This document shows positions 34,438 to 42,700 of a stretch of 64,000 nucleotides of DNA, piece after piece (the stretch's first letter is position 1; every line of letters starts with the position of its first letter). This DNA comes from Streptomyces sp. CB03234 (GTDB lineage Bacteria; Actinomycetota; Actinomycetes; Streptomycetales; Streptomycetaceae). The stretch spans positions 62,001 through 126,000 of the forward strand of contig NZ_LIYH01000009.1 of assembly GCF_001905885.1 (NCBI RefSeq), given 5' to 3'. Below the pieces are notes generated by a model. It saw only the letters and a list, made by a program, of their open reading frames with translations. It had not been told where the DNA came from and ran no database searches. Made by a program: the position numbers and the translations under genes.

Positions 34438-34470
34438 CTAGATCTTGGACTTGAACATGGTGCGCAGCAT
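34438..34470 (-). pseudogene. Truncated panD copy (first ten codons only)
   Basis: Reads MLRTMFKSKI then TAG. It keeps an ATG start and AGGAG ribosome binding site, and differs from intact panD only at Leu5 to Met. Homology to panD stops at the codon after Ile10, where intact panD continues with HRATV. It marks the right junction of the panD-flanked island. Confidence 0.85.
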
Positions 34471-34541
34471 TTCGGGACTCCTGAAAGACGGCTCCCTGCC
34501 TGTTTTCTGCAGGTCAAGGGCGGTCTTCCCTCTACAACTGG
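34441..34541. repeat. Direct repeat copy B (panD 5' end and leader)
   Basis: Partner of 29582-29681 (nine substitutions, one indel in about 101 bp). It includes the leader hairpin region CCTGCAGAAAACAGG and the ribosome binding site. Identity ends sharply on both sides (GATC at the left, AACTGG at the right). Confidence 0.9.
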
Positions 34542-34763
34542 CAAGGCCGTGGAGGGGGTGATGGAACCCGCGGAAGGGACGTGTGGGACCTGGTCCATGT
34601 CGCAGGCGGGCGCCGAGCCGGGCGTGGTGTGAGGGTCTGGGGCGGGTTGAGGCGTGTGGTCGGCGGGCACGGTGTCCTCGGTTTGGCCGGCCTGCGGGCG
34701 GGATCGGCGTTCGACCGGCCGCGTTGGGGTGGTGGCAACTCATGCCGGCTCCGGGCGGGCCCA

Positions 34764-35081
34764 TCACTGGACCAGCTCGATGTGGGGGCGGGACGGGTCG
34801 GCCGGGCAGGCGTGGAGCTGGAGGTCGTAGCCGCCGACGATGTCGATCAAGGTGAAGTTGCCGCCCCGGGGAGGCGGGGCCGGGTTCGCCGGTTCCTCCT
34901 CGGCGATCCAGGTCCCGCTGCCGCCGTCCCATTCCCAGGAGGCGATGGTGAGGAGCGGGACCTCCTCGGTGCCGCACTCGGGGCAGGGGCGGGGCTTGGG
35001 GTCGGTGAGGCTCCAGCGGGTCCAGCCGCCGGTCTTCCAGCCGGGGGCTGTGGAGATGGCGGCTCCCCGCGTGCCGGTCAC
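34764..35081 (-). CDS. Free-standing duplicate of the DUF1963 C-terminus
   Basis: A 105-residue protein whose sequence matches the last 95 or so residues of the upstream neighbour: 'PGWKTGGWTRW', 'CPECGTEEVPLLTIAS' and 'DLQLHACPADPSRPHIELVQ' against 'PGWKTGGWSRW', 'CPECGTEALPLLTIAT' and 'SLQLHACPSSPDHPHIELVQ'. GTG 35081 overlaps the upstream stop (GTGA). This is a partial tandem duplication in which a new start arose at the old stop. It may be a real small protein or a decaying copy. Confidence 0.65.
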   Translation of the reverse strand: MTGTRGAAISTAPGWKTGGWTRWSLTDPKPRPCPECGTEEVPLLTIASWEWDGGSGTWIAEEEPANPAPPPRGGNFTLIDIVGGYDLQLHACPADPSRPHIELVQ

Positions 35082-36097
35082 TGGACCAGCTCGATGTGGG
35101 GGTGGTCCGGGGAGGACGGGCAGGCGTGGAGCTGGAGGCTGGAGCCGCGGGCGATCCCGATCAGGGTGAAGTTCGCGGGCGGAGTGCCGAGGAGGAGTGG
35201 AGTCGGGTTGGTCCGCTCCTCCTCAGGGGCCCAGCTGTCGCTGTCGGCGTCCCATTCGAGGGTGGCGATGGTGAGAAGCGGGAGCGCCTCGGTACCGCAC
35301 TCCGGGCAGCGGCGGGGCATGGGGTCGGACAGGCCCCAGCGGGACCAGCCGCCGGTCTTCCAGCCGGGGGAAGTGGACAGCTCGCTCTCGTAGAACTCGC
35401 GCGGAGTGGCGGGGCAGGAGCCGCCCCACCGGCTCGGGTCGCCCAGTTCCTGCCGCAGTTCCTCGTCCAGCTCCATGAAGGCGGGGTACTCCGTGACCTG
35501 CTCCGGTGCCAGCAGGGACGGCTCCGGGAGATAGCCCTGGGACTTGATCGCGGGTGGTTCGGGCGGCGCGTCGAGGACGTCGGTGACGGTGCTGGCGGAG
35601 CGCCAGAAGACCGCGGTGCGGGGGTGGCTCGGGTGGTCGAACGGGCACCACAGGACCTGGAGGAGGTCGGCCCGGGGCGGGCTGAACGGGAGAGGGACGT
35701 CACGGGCGTACAACTGGGCGACAGGAAGCAGGGGGACCGGGTCCTCGGGCCAGGGGCGGCCCTGGAGGATCCGCTTCTCGGTGGCCAATTCCTCGGGCGT
35801 GGGCCGGGAGGCCGGGCTGCCGAGGTGCCGCCGGCTTGCTATCGCCACCTGGATACGGCGGAGGAGCCGGATGTCGTCCGGCGACAGAACCCTGCGCGTC
35901 GCACTCCTCTCATGCGGTCCTCCGCAATGCGGCCACGGCTCGTCGGCGGGCCACAGCAGCGCCCCGCCGACGGAACTGTCGTGCACCGTCGGCAACCCCG
36001 GCCGCGGATGCAGCCGGGTCGCCGTCCGTGCCAACGGGGCCAGTTGAGGGAAGAGCGCGGTCACGTCGAGCGGCCGCGGCGGGGTGGTGAAACTCAT
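35078..36097 (-). CDS. DUF1963 (YwqG-like) protein
   Basis: A 339-residue soluble protein. ATG 36097 has GGGAG five bases upstream; the longer ORF start at 36121 lacks support. DUF1963 motifs include 'SSVGGALLWPADEPWPHC', 'PLPFSPPRADLLQVLWCPFDH' and, near the end, a 'RCPECGTEALPLLTI' zinc-binding-like segment. The family is widespread, often in toxin or immunity neighbourhoods, and its function is unknown. It is followed by a partial duplicate of its own 3' end and preceded, 38 bp away, by the end of a secreted nuclease gene on the same strand, so an immunity-type role is possible but unproven. Confidence 0.8.
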   Translation of the reverse strand: MSFTTPPRPLDVTALFPQLAPLARTATRLHPRPGLPTVHDSSVGGALLWPADEPWPHCGGPHERSATRRVLSPDDIRLLRRIQVAIASRRHLGSPASRPTPEELATEKRILQGRPWPEDPVPLLPVAQLYARDVPLPFSPPRADLLQVLWCPFDHPSHPRTAVFWRSASTVTDVLDAPPEPPAIKSQGYLPEPSLLAPEQVTEYPAFMELDEELRQELGDPSRWGGSCPATPREFYESELSTSPGWKTGGWSRWGLSDPMPRRCPECGTEALPLLTIATLEWDADSDSWAPEEERTNPTPLLLGTPPANFTLIGIARGSSLQLHACPSSPDHPHIELVQ

Positions 36098-36135
36098 GCT
36101 GGCTCCCGAAGGCACGAACAAGGTGTGGCGAGAGA

Positions 36136-38061
36136 TCAGTTGCCGAGGTTGTGCGCTCCGGCGGTCTGGGAGTTGGGGATGTAGACGTTTTGGAACATCG
36201 GTTCGACCGAACCGTCCTCACGCTCGATCTTGGCGCTCATGGTAACGCCTACCGGAATCGTGCTGTCGGCGCTCAGATAGGTGGGAGTCACCTCGTAGAG
36301 GATCGCGTCGTCCTCGCTGAACGAGGCCAGCCGCACCTCGTCCCGGACCTGCTCCTCGTACTCCCACATGCTGCCTGCACCGGTGTTCATCCCGACCTGC
36401 CAGCAGGGCACGAGGTTCTGCGAGATCCGCCCGCCGAGTATGTTGGCGATCAGGTGACACCGGGCGAGCTGGTCGGTGAGGCTGTGCGCGGAAGCGTAGT
36501 CTGCCGCGTCCAGCCAACCGGTGATCTCTCCGCCGGCTTCACTACCGGGGCCGAGCTGCTTGCCCAGGCAGGCGGTAGCCTTGGTCGCCCGGTGGCCGGC
36601 CGCGCTCGTCCGGTCGTTCTTCCTGACGTGCGGGACCGGTTCGGTGGTGTTCAGGATCCAGCCGTTGCCGGCCGGGCGCGCGCCCTCCGGCGAGATCCCC
36701 AGGCACTCCGCGTGCGAGCCGTCGAGCGACGCCGTGAACGTCAGCTTGAACTGGTCGGCGTCGATGACCCGCTGGCCCGCGAAGCCGTCGGCGAGCTGGC
36801 TGTCCGCGAACTGCTTGTCGACGGCGGCGACATGGGCGCGCACACATCGCTTGGAGGTGTCGAGGCTCGAACCGCCGTTGAGCTCGTGGATGACCCATCC
36901 GCCGTTGCCGTAGTAAGGAATGAGCTCGGCGCACTCGGCACCGTCCCTTCCGCCTTCCTTGGTCTCCGCGAAGGGGAACTGGGCACAGGTGTCGGTCGGT
37001 ATGAGGTCGCTCGCGTCCGCGAACGGCTCCGACGCCCCGCTTCCACAGGTGCTCCTCGTACGGACGTCCACGCCGCTCGTCGACCGGGTCAGCGCCGTGT
37101 TGAGCCCCCAGCGGTCGGTGAGGTTCTTCTGGGCCCACAGATACGCCGCCACCGCGCCGCCCTGATCCGAGCCCTGCGTGCTCATCGACAGCTCGGGCAT
37201 GACCGACGGAACGGCACAGCCCGCCACCGAAGAGCCGCCGACCGCGTGGTCGCACCTGATCTGACGCGCGTTCTTCCAGGACGCGTTCGGGTCCGTCGCC
37301 GTCGCGCCCGGGGACGTCACGTACATCGCGTAGGACGTGTGGAAGGAGGCGGAGGAGCCCGTCGTCCGGGGCGAGGAGTAGGTGACGCTGCCGGTGAGGG
37401 TCTGGCCGAGCGTGATGGCGCCGCCGTACCAGGGCGCGGTCTTGGTGGCCGTGCAGCCGGCGTCACAGGACGCTCGGAACTTGGCGTTCAGGGAAGTGAC
37501 ATCGCCGGAGGCGGCCGTCATCTTGACGGTGACCTGCTCGCTCCAGGTCGTGGCGGTCGGGGACAGGTCGGCGCCGGTCGAGACCGCCAGGACACCGCGT
37601 CCGATCTCCACACCCCTGCTGTCGCGGAGGACGTAGGTGACGTTGATGCCGGTCACGCAGTACGAGAAGCGCTCGTAGCTGTAGTTGCCGGGGGTGGTGA
37701 TGGCGCAGCTGCCGGCGGCGGCAGCGGCAGCAGCCGGGGCGCCGGCTGCCCGGGCCTTCGCCTTCGCAGGGGCGGGGGCGACCGTCACACAGGACTCGAC
37801 GGCACCCGCGCGGCGCTCCTTGGAGCCCGGCGCGGTGGCGGTGCATTCCTCACCGGAGCCGGCCGCTAACCCGCCGGTCTCGGTGCTCCCCGCGCTGGGC
37901 GCTGCGGACTTCGTGGTGGACGAGGCCTTCGCCGGCGCGGGCGGCTCGGCCGCCTGGCTCGTCGCGGCTGTCGTGAGGACAAGGGTCAGGGCGGTGAAGA
38001 CGGTCAGGACCGTCGAGCGGGCGCGTCTCCTTGTGGCGCGCCCGCCACGTATTCCATGCAC
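36136..38061 (-). CDS. Secreted protein with NucA/NucB-like and NS-endonuclease-like regions
   Basis: A 641-residue exported protein with a signal peptide (residues 1-38, ending SQAAEP) and a low-complexity linker to about residue 115. A strand-rich, Cys-containing region (about residues 118-260) precedes a NucA/NucB-like nuclease region (about residues 290-445) with 'CAQFPFAETKEGGRDGAEC' and 'GQRVIDADQFKLTF'. The C-terminal part (about residues 490-641) resembles DNA/RNA non-specific endonucleases: 'ARCHLIANILGG' (candidate catalytic His536), 'NLVPCWQVGMNTGAGSMWEYE' split across the metal-Asn region. Two nuclease-like regions in one secreted protein suggest a toxin or a nucleic-acid scavenger. 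The DUF1963 gene 38 bp downstream could be its immunity gene. Confidence 0.75.
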   Translation of the reverse strand: MHGIRGGRATRRRARSTVLTVFTALTLVLTTAATSQAAEPPAPAKASSTTKSAAPSAGSTETGGLAAGSGEECTATAPGSKERRAGAVESCVTVAPAPAKAKARAAGAPAAAAAAAGSCAITTPGNYSYERFSYCVTGINVTYVLRDSRGVEIGRGVLAVSTGADLSPTATTWSEQVTVKMTAASGDVTSLNAKFRASCDAGCTATKTAPWYGGAITLGQTLTGSVTYSSPRTTGSSASFHTSYAMYVTSPGATATDPNASWKNARQIRCDHAVGGSSVAGCAVPSVMPELSMSTQGSDQGGAVAAYLWAQKNLTDRWGLNTALTRSTSGVDVRTRSTCGSGASEPFADASDLIPTDTCAQFPFAETKEGGRDGAECAELIPYYGNGGWVIHELNGGSSLDTSKRCVRAHVAAVDKQFADSQLADGFAGQRVIDADQFKLTFTASLDGSHAECLGISPEGARPAGNGWILNTTEPVPHVRKNDRTSAAGHRATKATACLGKQLGPGSEAGGEITGWLDAADYASAHSLTDQLARCHLIANILGGRISQNLVPCWQVGMNTGAGSMWEYEEQVRDEVRLASFSEDDAILYEVTPTYLSADSTIPVGVTMSAKIEREDGSVEPMFQNVYIPNSQTAGAHNLGN

Positions 38062-38096
38062 TGCGGCAGGACCTTTCCGTGAGGAGAAGGGGGCAG

Positions 38097-38122
38097 GGGG
38101 CGCCGCCTTATTGCGGCGCCCC
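38097..38122. terminator. Hairpin terminator of the ALF-repeat gene
   Basis: A 10-bp perfect stem (38097-38106 with 38113-38122, loop CTTATT) lies 20 bp after the minus-strand stop at 38143 and before the nuclease gene, separating the two transcripts. Confidence 0.8.
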
Positions 38123-38142
38123 GGGAGAGAGCACGGGCGGGA

Positions 38143-38763
38143 TCAGGCCGCCAGGCCCCAGATGTCGCTGAGGCCCTTCGTGACGCCGGAGGCCAGGTCC
38201 TCGCGGGTGTCTGTGATCTGGCTGACGAAGGGCCTGACGAGGCCGCCGCCGAGCGCTTTCTCGGCGGCGCCGACCCACTTGTAGGCGCCGAAGGAGACCA
38301 GGCTCGGGCCGCTGCCGGCGGCGGACTCCCAGAAGGCGCCGCTGGTGAAGCCGTGCCCGATGCCCGTGAAGACGGTGCCGAGGGCACCCGCACGCGCGGA
38401 GACGTCGGCTGCGGCGAGGGCCGGCGGGAAGCGCAGGCCCTTGCCCGCGCGGTCCAGGCTGCGGACGATCGCGATCCGGTTGGCCTGGACGGTCTGCTGC
38501 GGCATCGTCTCGGCGAGGAAGGTCCGGACCTCGGTGTCGCTCCCGTAGAGGGCCGTGGTGGCGGCCCTGACGCCCTTGCCGCCGGTCAGCCACGCGCGGA
38601 CGACCTTGGCGCGCTCGGTGTCCGGCAGCGGCACCGGATCGGTGCCTGCTGTCCCGGCGGCCGCGGCGGTGGCCGACCGCAGGACCGAGGGGGTGGCGGC
38701 GACAGCGGTCGCGAGCGCGAGCGCGCCGAGGACGCGGCGTCTGCTCCAGCAAGCCGTCTGCAT
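38143..38763 (-). CDS. Secreted ALF-repeat protein (Tat-type signal)
   Basis: A 206-residue protein with an SRRRVLGAL twin-arginine signal (residues 7-15) and export to about residue 36. The mature N-terminal part contains an ALF-type unit ('RAKVVRAWLTGGKGVRAATT', 'GSDTEVRTFLAET') like those of the giant toxins at 39782 and 44870. The C-terminal half is helical and Gly/Ala-rich without a recognised domain. It lies among ALF-repeat toxins and may take part in the same secreted system. The upstream 650 bp are gene-free and hold a Crp-like site. Confidence 0.7.
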   Translation of the reverse strand: MQTACWSRRRVLGALALATAVAATPSVLRSATAAAAGTAGTDPVPLPDTERAKVVRAWLTGGKGVRAATTALYGSDTEVRTFLAETMPQQTVQANRIAIVRSLDRAGKGLRFPPALAAADVSARAGALGTVFTGIGHGFTSGAFWESAAGSGPSLVSFGAYKWVGAAEKALGGGLVRPFVSQITDTREDLASGVTKGLSDIWGLAA

Positions 38764-39418
38764 ACGGGACTTGTCCTTCTACGAGTGCTGCGGTGACGTG
38801 CCGGATCTCGCGCCGTGACGGACGGTCGGATCCATGGATCGACGCCCGTCACCAAACGTGAGCAGTAGCGACATCGTCGCCATTCTGCGGACGTTGGACC
38901 TATTAAGACTGCAACGGTGCACCGGCACATACTGATTTGACGCATCGGCATATTTTTGGCGGAATCTTGACGCCAGCCCATGCAGCCTTCTACAAGCGTG
39001 ACGCAGGTCACGCAAAACTTGCTTCCAATGTCCAGGTATGAGCAGTTCACGGCGCTGGCCGTGGGCGCGTCGCCGTGCTGTGATGCCAGGTTCGACAACG
39101 CGACCGGCTTCGCGATCGGTGGTTTTCCATTCCGGGTGGTGGCTGCGGCATTGGGGATGCAATGAAGAAAATCAGCCCCAATGCCGGAAAGCCGCGAAGA
39201 ATGCGGCCCACGGTACGGTAGTCGCCGCCGCCGGCGCGCCGGCCTGGATCGCTGTGGTCGGCGGCGCGCAGGGCGGAGGCACAGGCACGCGGAGGCCGCC
39301 GACACCGCCGCGCTGGTCACGGAGGACGCCCCCGGGCCACGCCTGGAGGACTTCAACCTGGCCGACTGCCTCGTACTCGCCGATCTCCGGCGACGAAGCG
39401 GCCGCTGCCTGCGTCCTC
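38764..39418. other. Gene-free region upstream of the ALF-repeat gene
   Basis: No gene is supported. The part near 38880-39020 is AT-richer and holds the inverted repeat described separately. The right part (39180-39410) has overlapping frames on both strands; one plus-strand frame contains 'AALVTEDAPGPRLEDFNLAD', protein-like but without a start signal, perhaps an old remnant. Confidence 0.4.
38996..39013. promoter_or_regulatory. Crp-like palindromic site
   Basis: GCGTGACGCAGGTCACGC is a 7-bp inverted repeat around GCAG. Its core GTGACGCAGGTCAC fits the GTG-N6-GNCAC consensus reported for Streptomyces Crp. It lies 233 bp upstream of the ALF-repeat gene start. Binding is inferred from the motif only. 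Confidence 0.45.
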
Positions 39419-39458
39419 AAAAAAGGAGGGCCCGGCAGCGAGAGCTGCCGGACCCTCC
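39419..39458 (-). terminator. Intrinsic terminator after the first immunity gene
   Basis: On the minus strand, a 15-bp stem with one mismatch (arms 39425-39439 and 39444-39458, loop TCTC) is followed by six T residues (39424-39419). It is a classical Rho-independent terminator 12 bp past the stop at 39471. Confidence 0.92.
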
Positions 39459-39470
39459 GCGCGCAGCGAA

Positions 39471-39761
39471 TCAGTCCCCGATGAAGAGCAGGTAACCCGA
39501 GCGGCGGATCGCCTCGTGGGCCTCCTCGATGACCCGTCTCACCACAGGGGTCTTCTCGTTCTCCGGCAGCTCTTCGAGCTCGACGACGAGGCGCTCCAGC
39601 TGGGGGGTGTTGAACATGGTCAGGTCGTACGGCGAGATGCCCCGCCGCAGACTATTCTCCGGCGCCCGGCCGCACAGCGCGAGGAAGGTGTCCTCCGCGT
39701 CGTCGTCGAACTGCTCGACGACGTCCTGCGCGCGGTTCAGTCGCCGCATTCCCAGACCCAT
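39471..39761 (-). CDS. Candidate immunity protein for the 1330-aa toxin
   Basis: A 96-residue acidic, helical protein ('LNRAQDVVEQFDDDAEDTFLAL', 'LERLVVELEELPENEKTPVV'). ATG 39761 has GGAG seven bases upstream. It lies 20 bp downstream of the giant toxin gene on the same strand, shares its transcript and is followed by a strong terminator. Position, size and charge fit an immunity protein that blocks the toxin tip in the producing cell. No known immunity family is recognised. Confidence 0.7.
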   Translation of the reverse strand: MGLGMRRLNRAQDVVEQFDDDAEDTFLALCGRAPENSLRRGISPYDLTMFNTPQLERLVVELEELPENEKTPVVRRVIEEAHEAIRRSGYLLFIGD

Positions 39762-39781
39762 GCCGGGTCTCCTCTCTCGCT

Positions 39782-42700
39782 TCAGCTCGTCGGAAGGATG
39801 GGGTACATCGTGACCAGGTCTCCGTGCACACTCACCACGATCGTGAGGCAGTGGGTCTCCTGCTCTCCGCTCTGCCTGGAAGACTTGCCGAACTTCTTCT
39901 TGGGGTCGAGGCAGACGTTCTTCTCACGGTAGGCGGACCCGCCGCTCGCGTGCTTCCACCCTCCCTGGTCGGTGATCGCCCCGTTGAAGATGTCCTTCAG
40001 GTCCCCCAGAGTGAGGTCGGAGTTGAACAGCCCCTTCTTCTCGGTGACCATCCGTCCGCCCTCGAAGTGGTAGTCCCGGAGGTTCCTCAGCGCGAGCGTG
40101 TCGAGGGCGACCTCGATGCCGCCTTCGGGGAGGTTCTGGCCGGTGGGAATGAACTCGCAGTCGTCCCAGCCGTCCCATCCGTTCCAACCGTCGAATCCTC
40201 CCCCGCCGGAGGCAGGGGCCGCCATGAAGGCCGCTCTCTGGGCGGACCTGGGCTTGGGCTTGGTCGGGCAGAGGACGGCCTGCGCCCGCGCGATGATCTT
40301 CTCGCCCTTGTCGACGAGCTTCTTCGCCTTGGCCGTCTTGTCGAGGAAGTCGTTGATTCCGGCAATGGCTTTTGCGATCTTCGGCAGCTTGCTGGCGATC
40401 TTGAGAGCCTTGACCGGGCCTAGGTTCTGGATGATGGCCCAGATGCAGATGCCGACGTCGGGGTCGTCCCAGCACTCTTTGATGTCCTCGGCGAACAGTT
40501 CGACGAGAAGCTCGCCGCCGTTCTCCTTCAGGTAGTCGAGCAGGTCCTTCTGCGCCAGTGCCCTGGCCGCCTCGAATTCCGCGACACTGATGCCGGCGGC
40601 TTCGAGCGCCTTGCGCTGCGCCTCCGTCAGGTCGCCGCCGGAGACGTCCTTCCCGCCCCTGGCGGCCTCCTCGCGCTCCTGGCGCTCCAGCTCGCGCTGG
40701 TACTCCTCGGCCTTCTTGGCGGCCTCGTCGGCTTCCTTGGCGTAGGTGCCGGCGTTCTTGGCGGCCGTTTCGGCGGAGGTGGCGTGCTTCTCGGCGGACT
40801 CGGCGAACGTGTTCGCGTCGGCGGCGTCCTGCTCCGCCTGGGCGGCGGCGCCCTGGGCGACGCTCGCCTCCTTCTCGGCGAGGCCGGCCGCGCTGTTGGC
40901 GGCGGCCGCCTGGTTCTCGGCGTCGGCGGCGGCGCCCCGGGCGCGGGCCGCCTCGGCCTCGGCCTGGGTGGCGGCGTTACGGGCGGCGGCCGCATCCGCG
41001 TACGCCTGGTTGGCGGCCGAGCGGGCGAGCTTGGCATCGGCCTGGGCCTGGGCGTCCGCCTGGTTGGCACGGGCCGCGGCGGCCCGTGCCTTCGCGCCGT
41101 CCTCGGCAGCCTGGGCGGCGGACTTCATCGCCGCTGCCGAGGAGCGTGCCGCGTCGGCGGAGGAACGGGCGGCGGCTGCCGCCGCCTTGAAGGCCGGAGC
41201 CACCTGGGCGTTGGCCCGCTTGGCCGCGGCCTCGGCGGCCTCGGCCGCCTTGACCGCCTCCGCGGCCCTCGCCTCGGCCTTGGTGACCTCGGCCTGGCCC
41301 ATCGCCTGGGCGGCCTTGGCGACCTCGGCGGCGAAGTCGGCGTCGACGTCCGCGCCGGTGAACGGCGCGGTGAGCAGGATGGCGGTGTTGGCCGGGTCGG
41401 CGATGCCGGCCGCGGTGGTACGGGCCGATGTGGCGGCCTGGACCGCCATCGTGGACTGGAGGCGGGCCATCGCCGCCTCACGGGTGGCGCCGTCGGCCTC
41501 GTCGCGGGTGCGGTTGGCCGCCTGGAGCGACTGATTGGCGTGGATCGCGGCCAGCCCCGCCAGGCGGGACGCCTCGTGGGCGGCGATTCCGGCCCGGGCC
41601 TCCTGCGCGGTGGCCTCCGCCGCCCGGGCGCCTGCCCGCTGCGCGGCTGCGCGGGTGGCGGCGGCCTCGGCCTCGGCCTTGGTCGCCGCGGCGTTCGCCG
41701 CGAAGGCGGCCGCCTCGGCCTTGTTGGCGGCGGCGTTGGCACGTGCCGCGTGCGCGGTGGCCTCGGCAGCCGCCGCACGGGCCCGTGCGGCGGCGCCCGC
41801 CGCCTCGATGGCCGCCGAGCGGGAACGTACCGCCGCCGCCGACGCCTGGTCGGCCGCGCCCCGTGCCGTACCGGCCGCCGTGCCGGCGGCGTCGGCCGCG
41901 GAGCGCGCCTCGGTGGCCGCCGCGCGGGCGGTCTCGGCGTGCTCGGTGCCCTTGGCCTTGGCGGCCATCGCCTCGGTCGCCCTGGCCCTCGCCGCTTCGG
42001 CGTTGTGGACGCGTTCGGCCTCCACCGCCTTGTTGCGGGCGGTACGGGCCTTGGACTCCTCGCCCCGCGCCAGCTCGTCGGCCTTGGCGGCGATGCCCTC
42101 CTGGGCCTGTGCGGTGGCCCGCTTCTCGGCGGCCACGGCTGCCGCGGCCTGGGCATCCGCCCGGCGGGCGGAGGCGGTACGGGCCTCGGCCTCGGCACGC
42201 GCGCGTGCCGCCGCGGCGATGTCCCGCTCCCGCTCGGCCCGCGCCCGCGCGGCAGCCGCGAGGTCGCGCTCGCGTTCGGCGACCGCCCGCTGCTCGGCGG
42301 CGATCCGGGCCTGCCGCTCGGCCTCGATCCGCGCGTCCCGCGTCTTCCTGGCGTGCTCCCACGCCTCCTTCTCGGCCTGCTCGGCCGCGATGCGCGCCTG
42401 GCGGGACTTGGCTGCCGCGTCCGCCGCGATGCGGGCCTGCTTGGCCGCCGCCTCGGCGAGCCGGGCCGCCGCCTTGGCGTGCTCTTCGGCGTTGGCACGC
42501 CACTTGGCGGCCTGCTGGGCGTGCAGCTCGGCCTGGTTCTGGGAGTTCAGCCCGGCCGCGTCGGCCGCCGTGGCGTCCACCGCGTGCCGCGCGGTCGCCG
42601 CGGCCCTCGCCGCCGCGTCCGCCGCACCGGCGATGCCCGAGGCCACCTCCGACCACTGCACCCCGTGGGTGAGCCCGGTGTCGACCAGCACATCGGCCTG

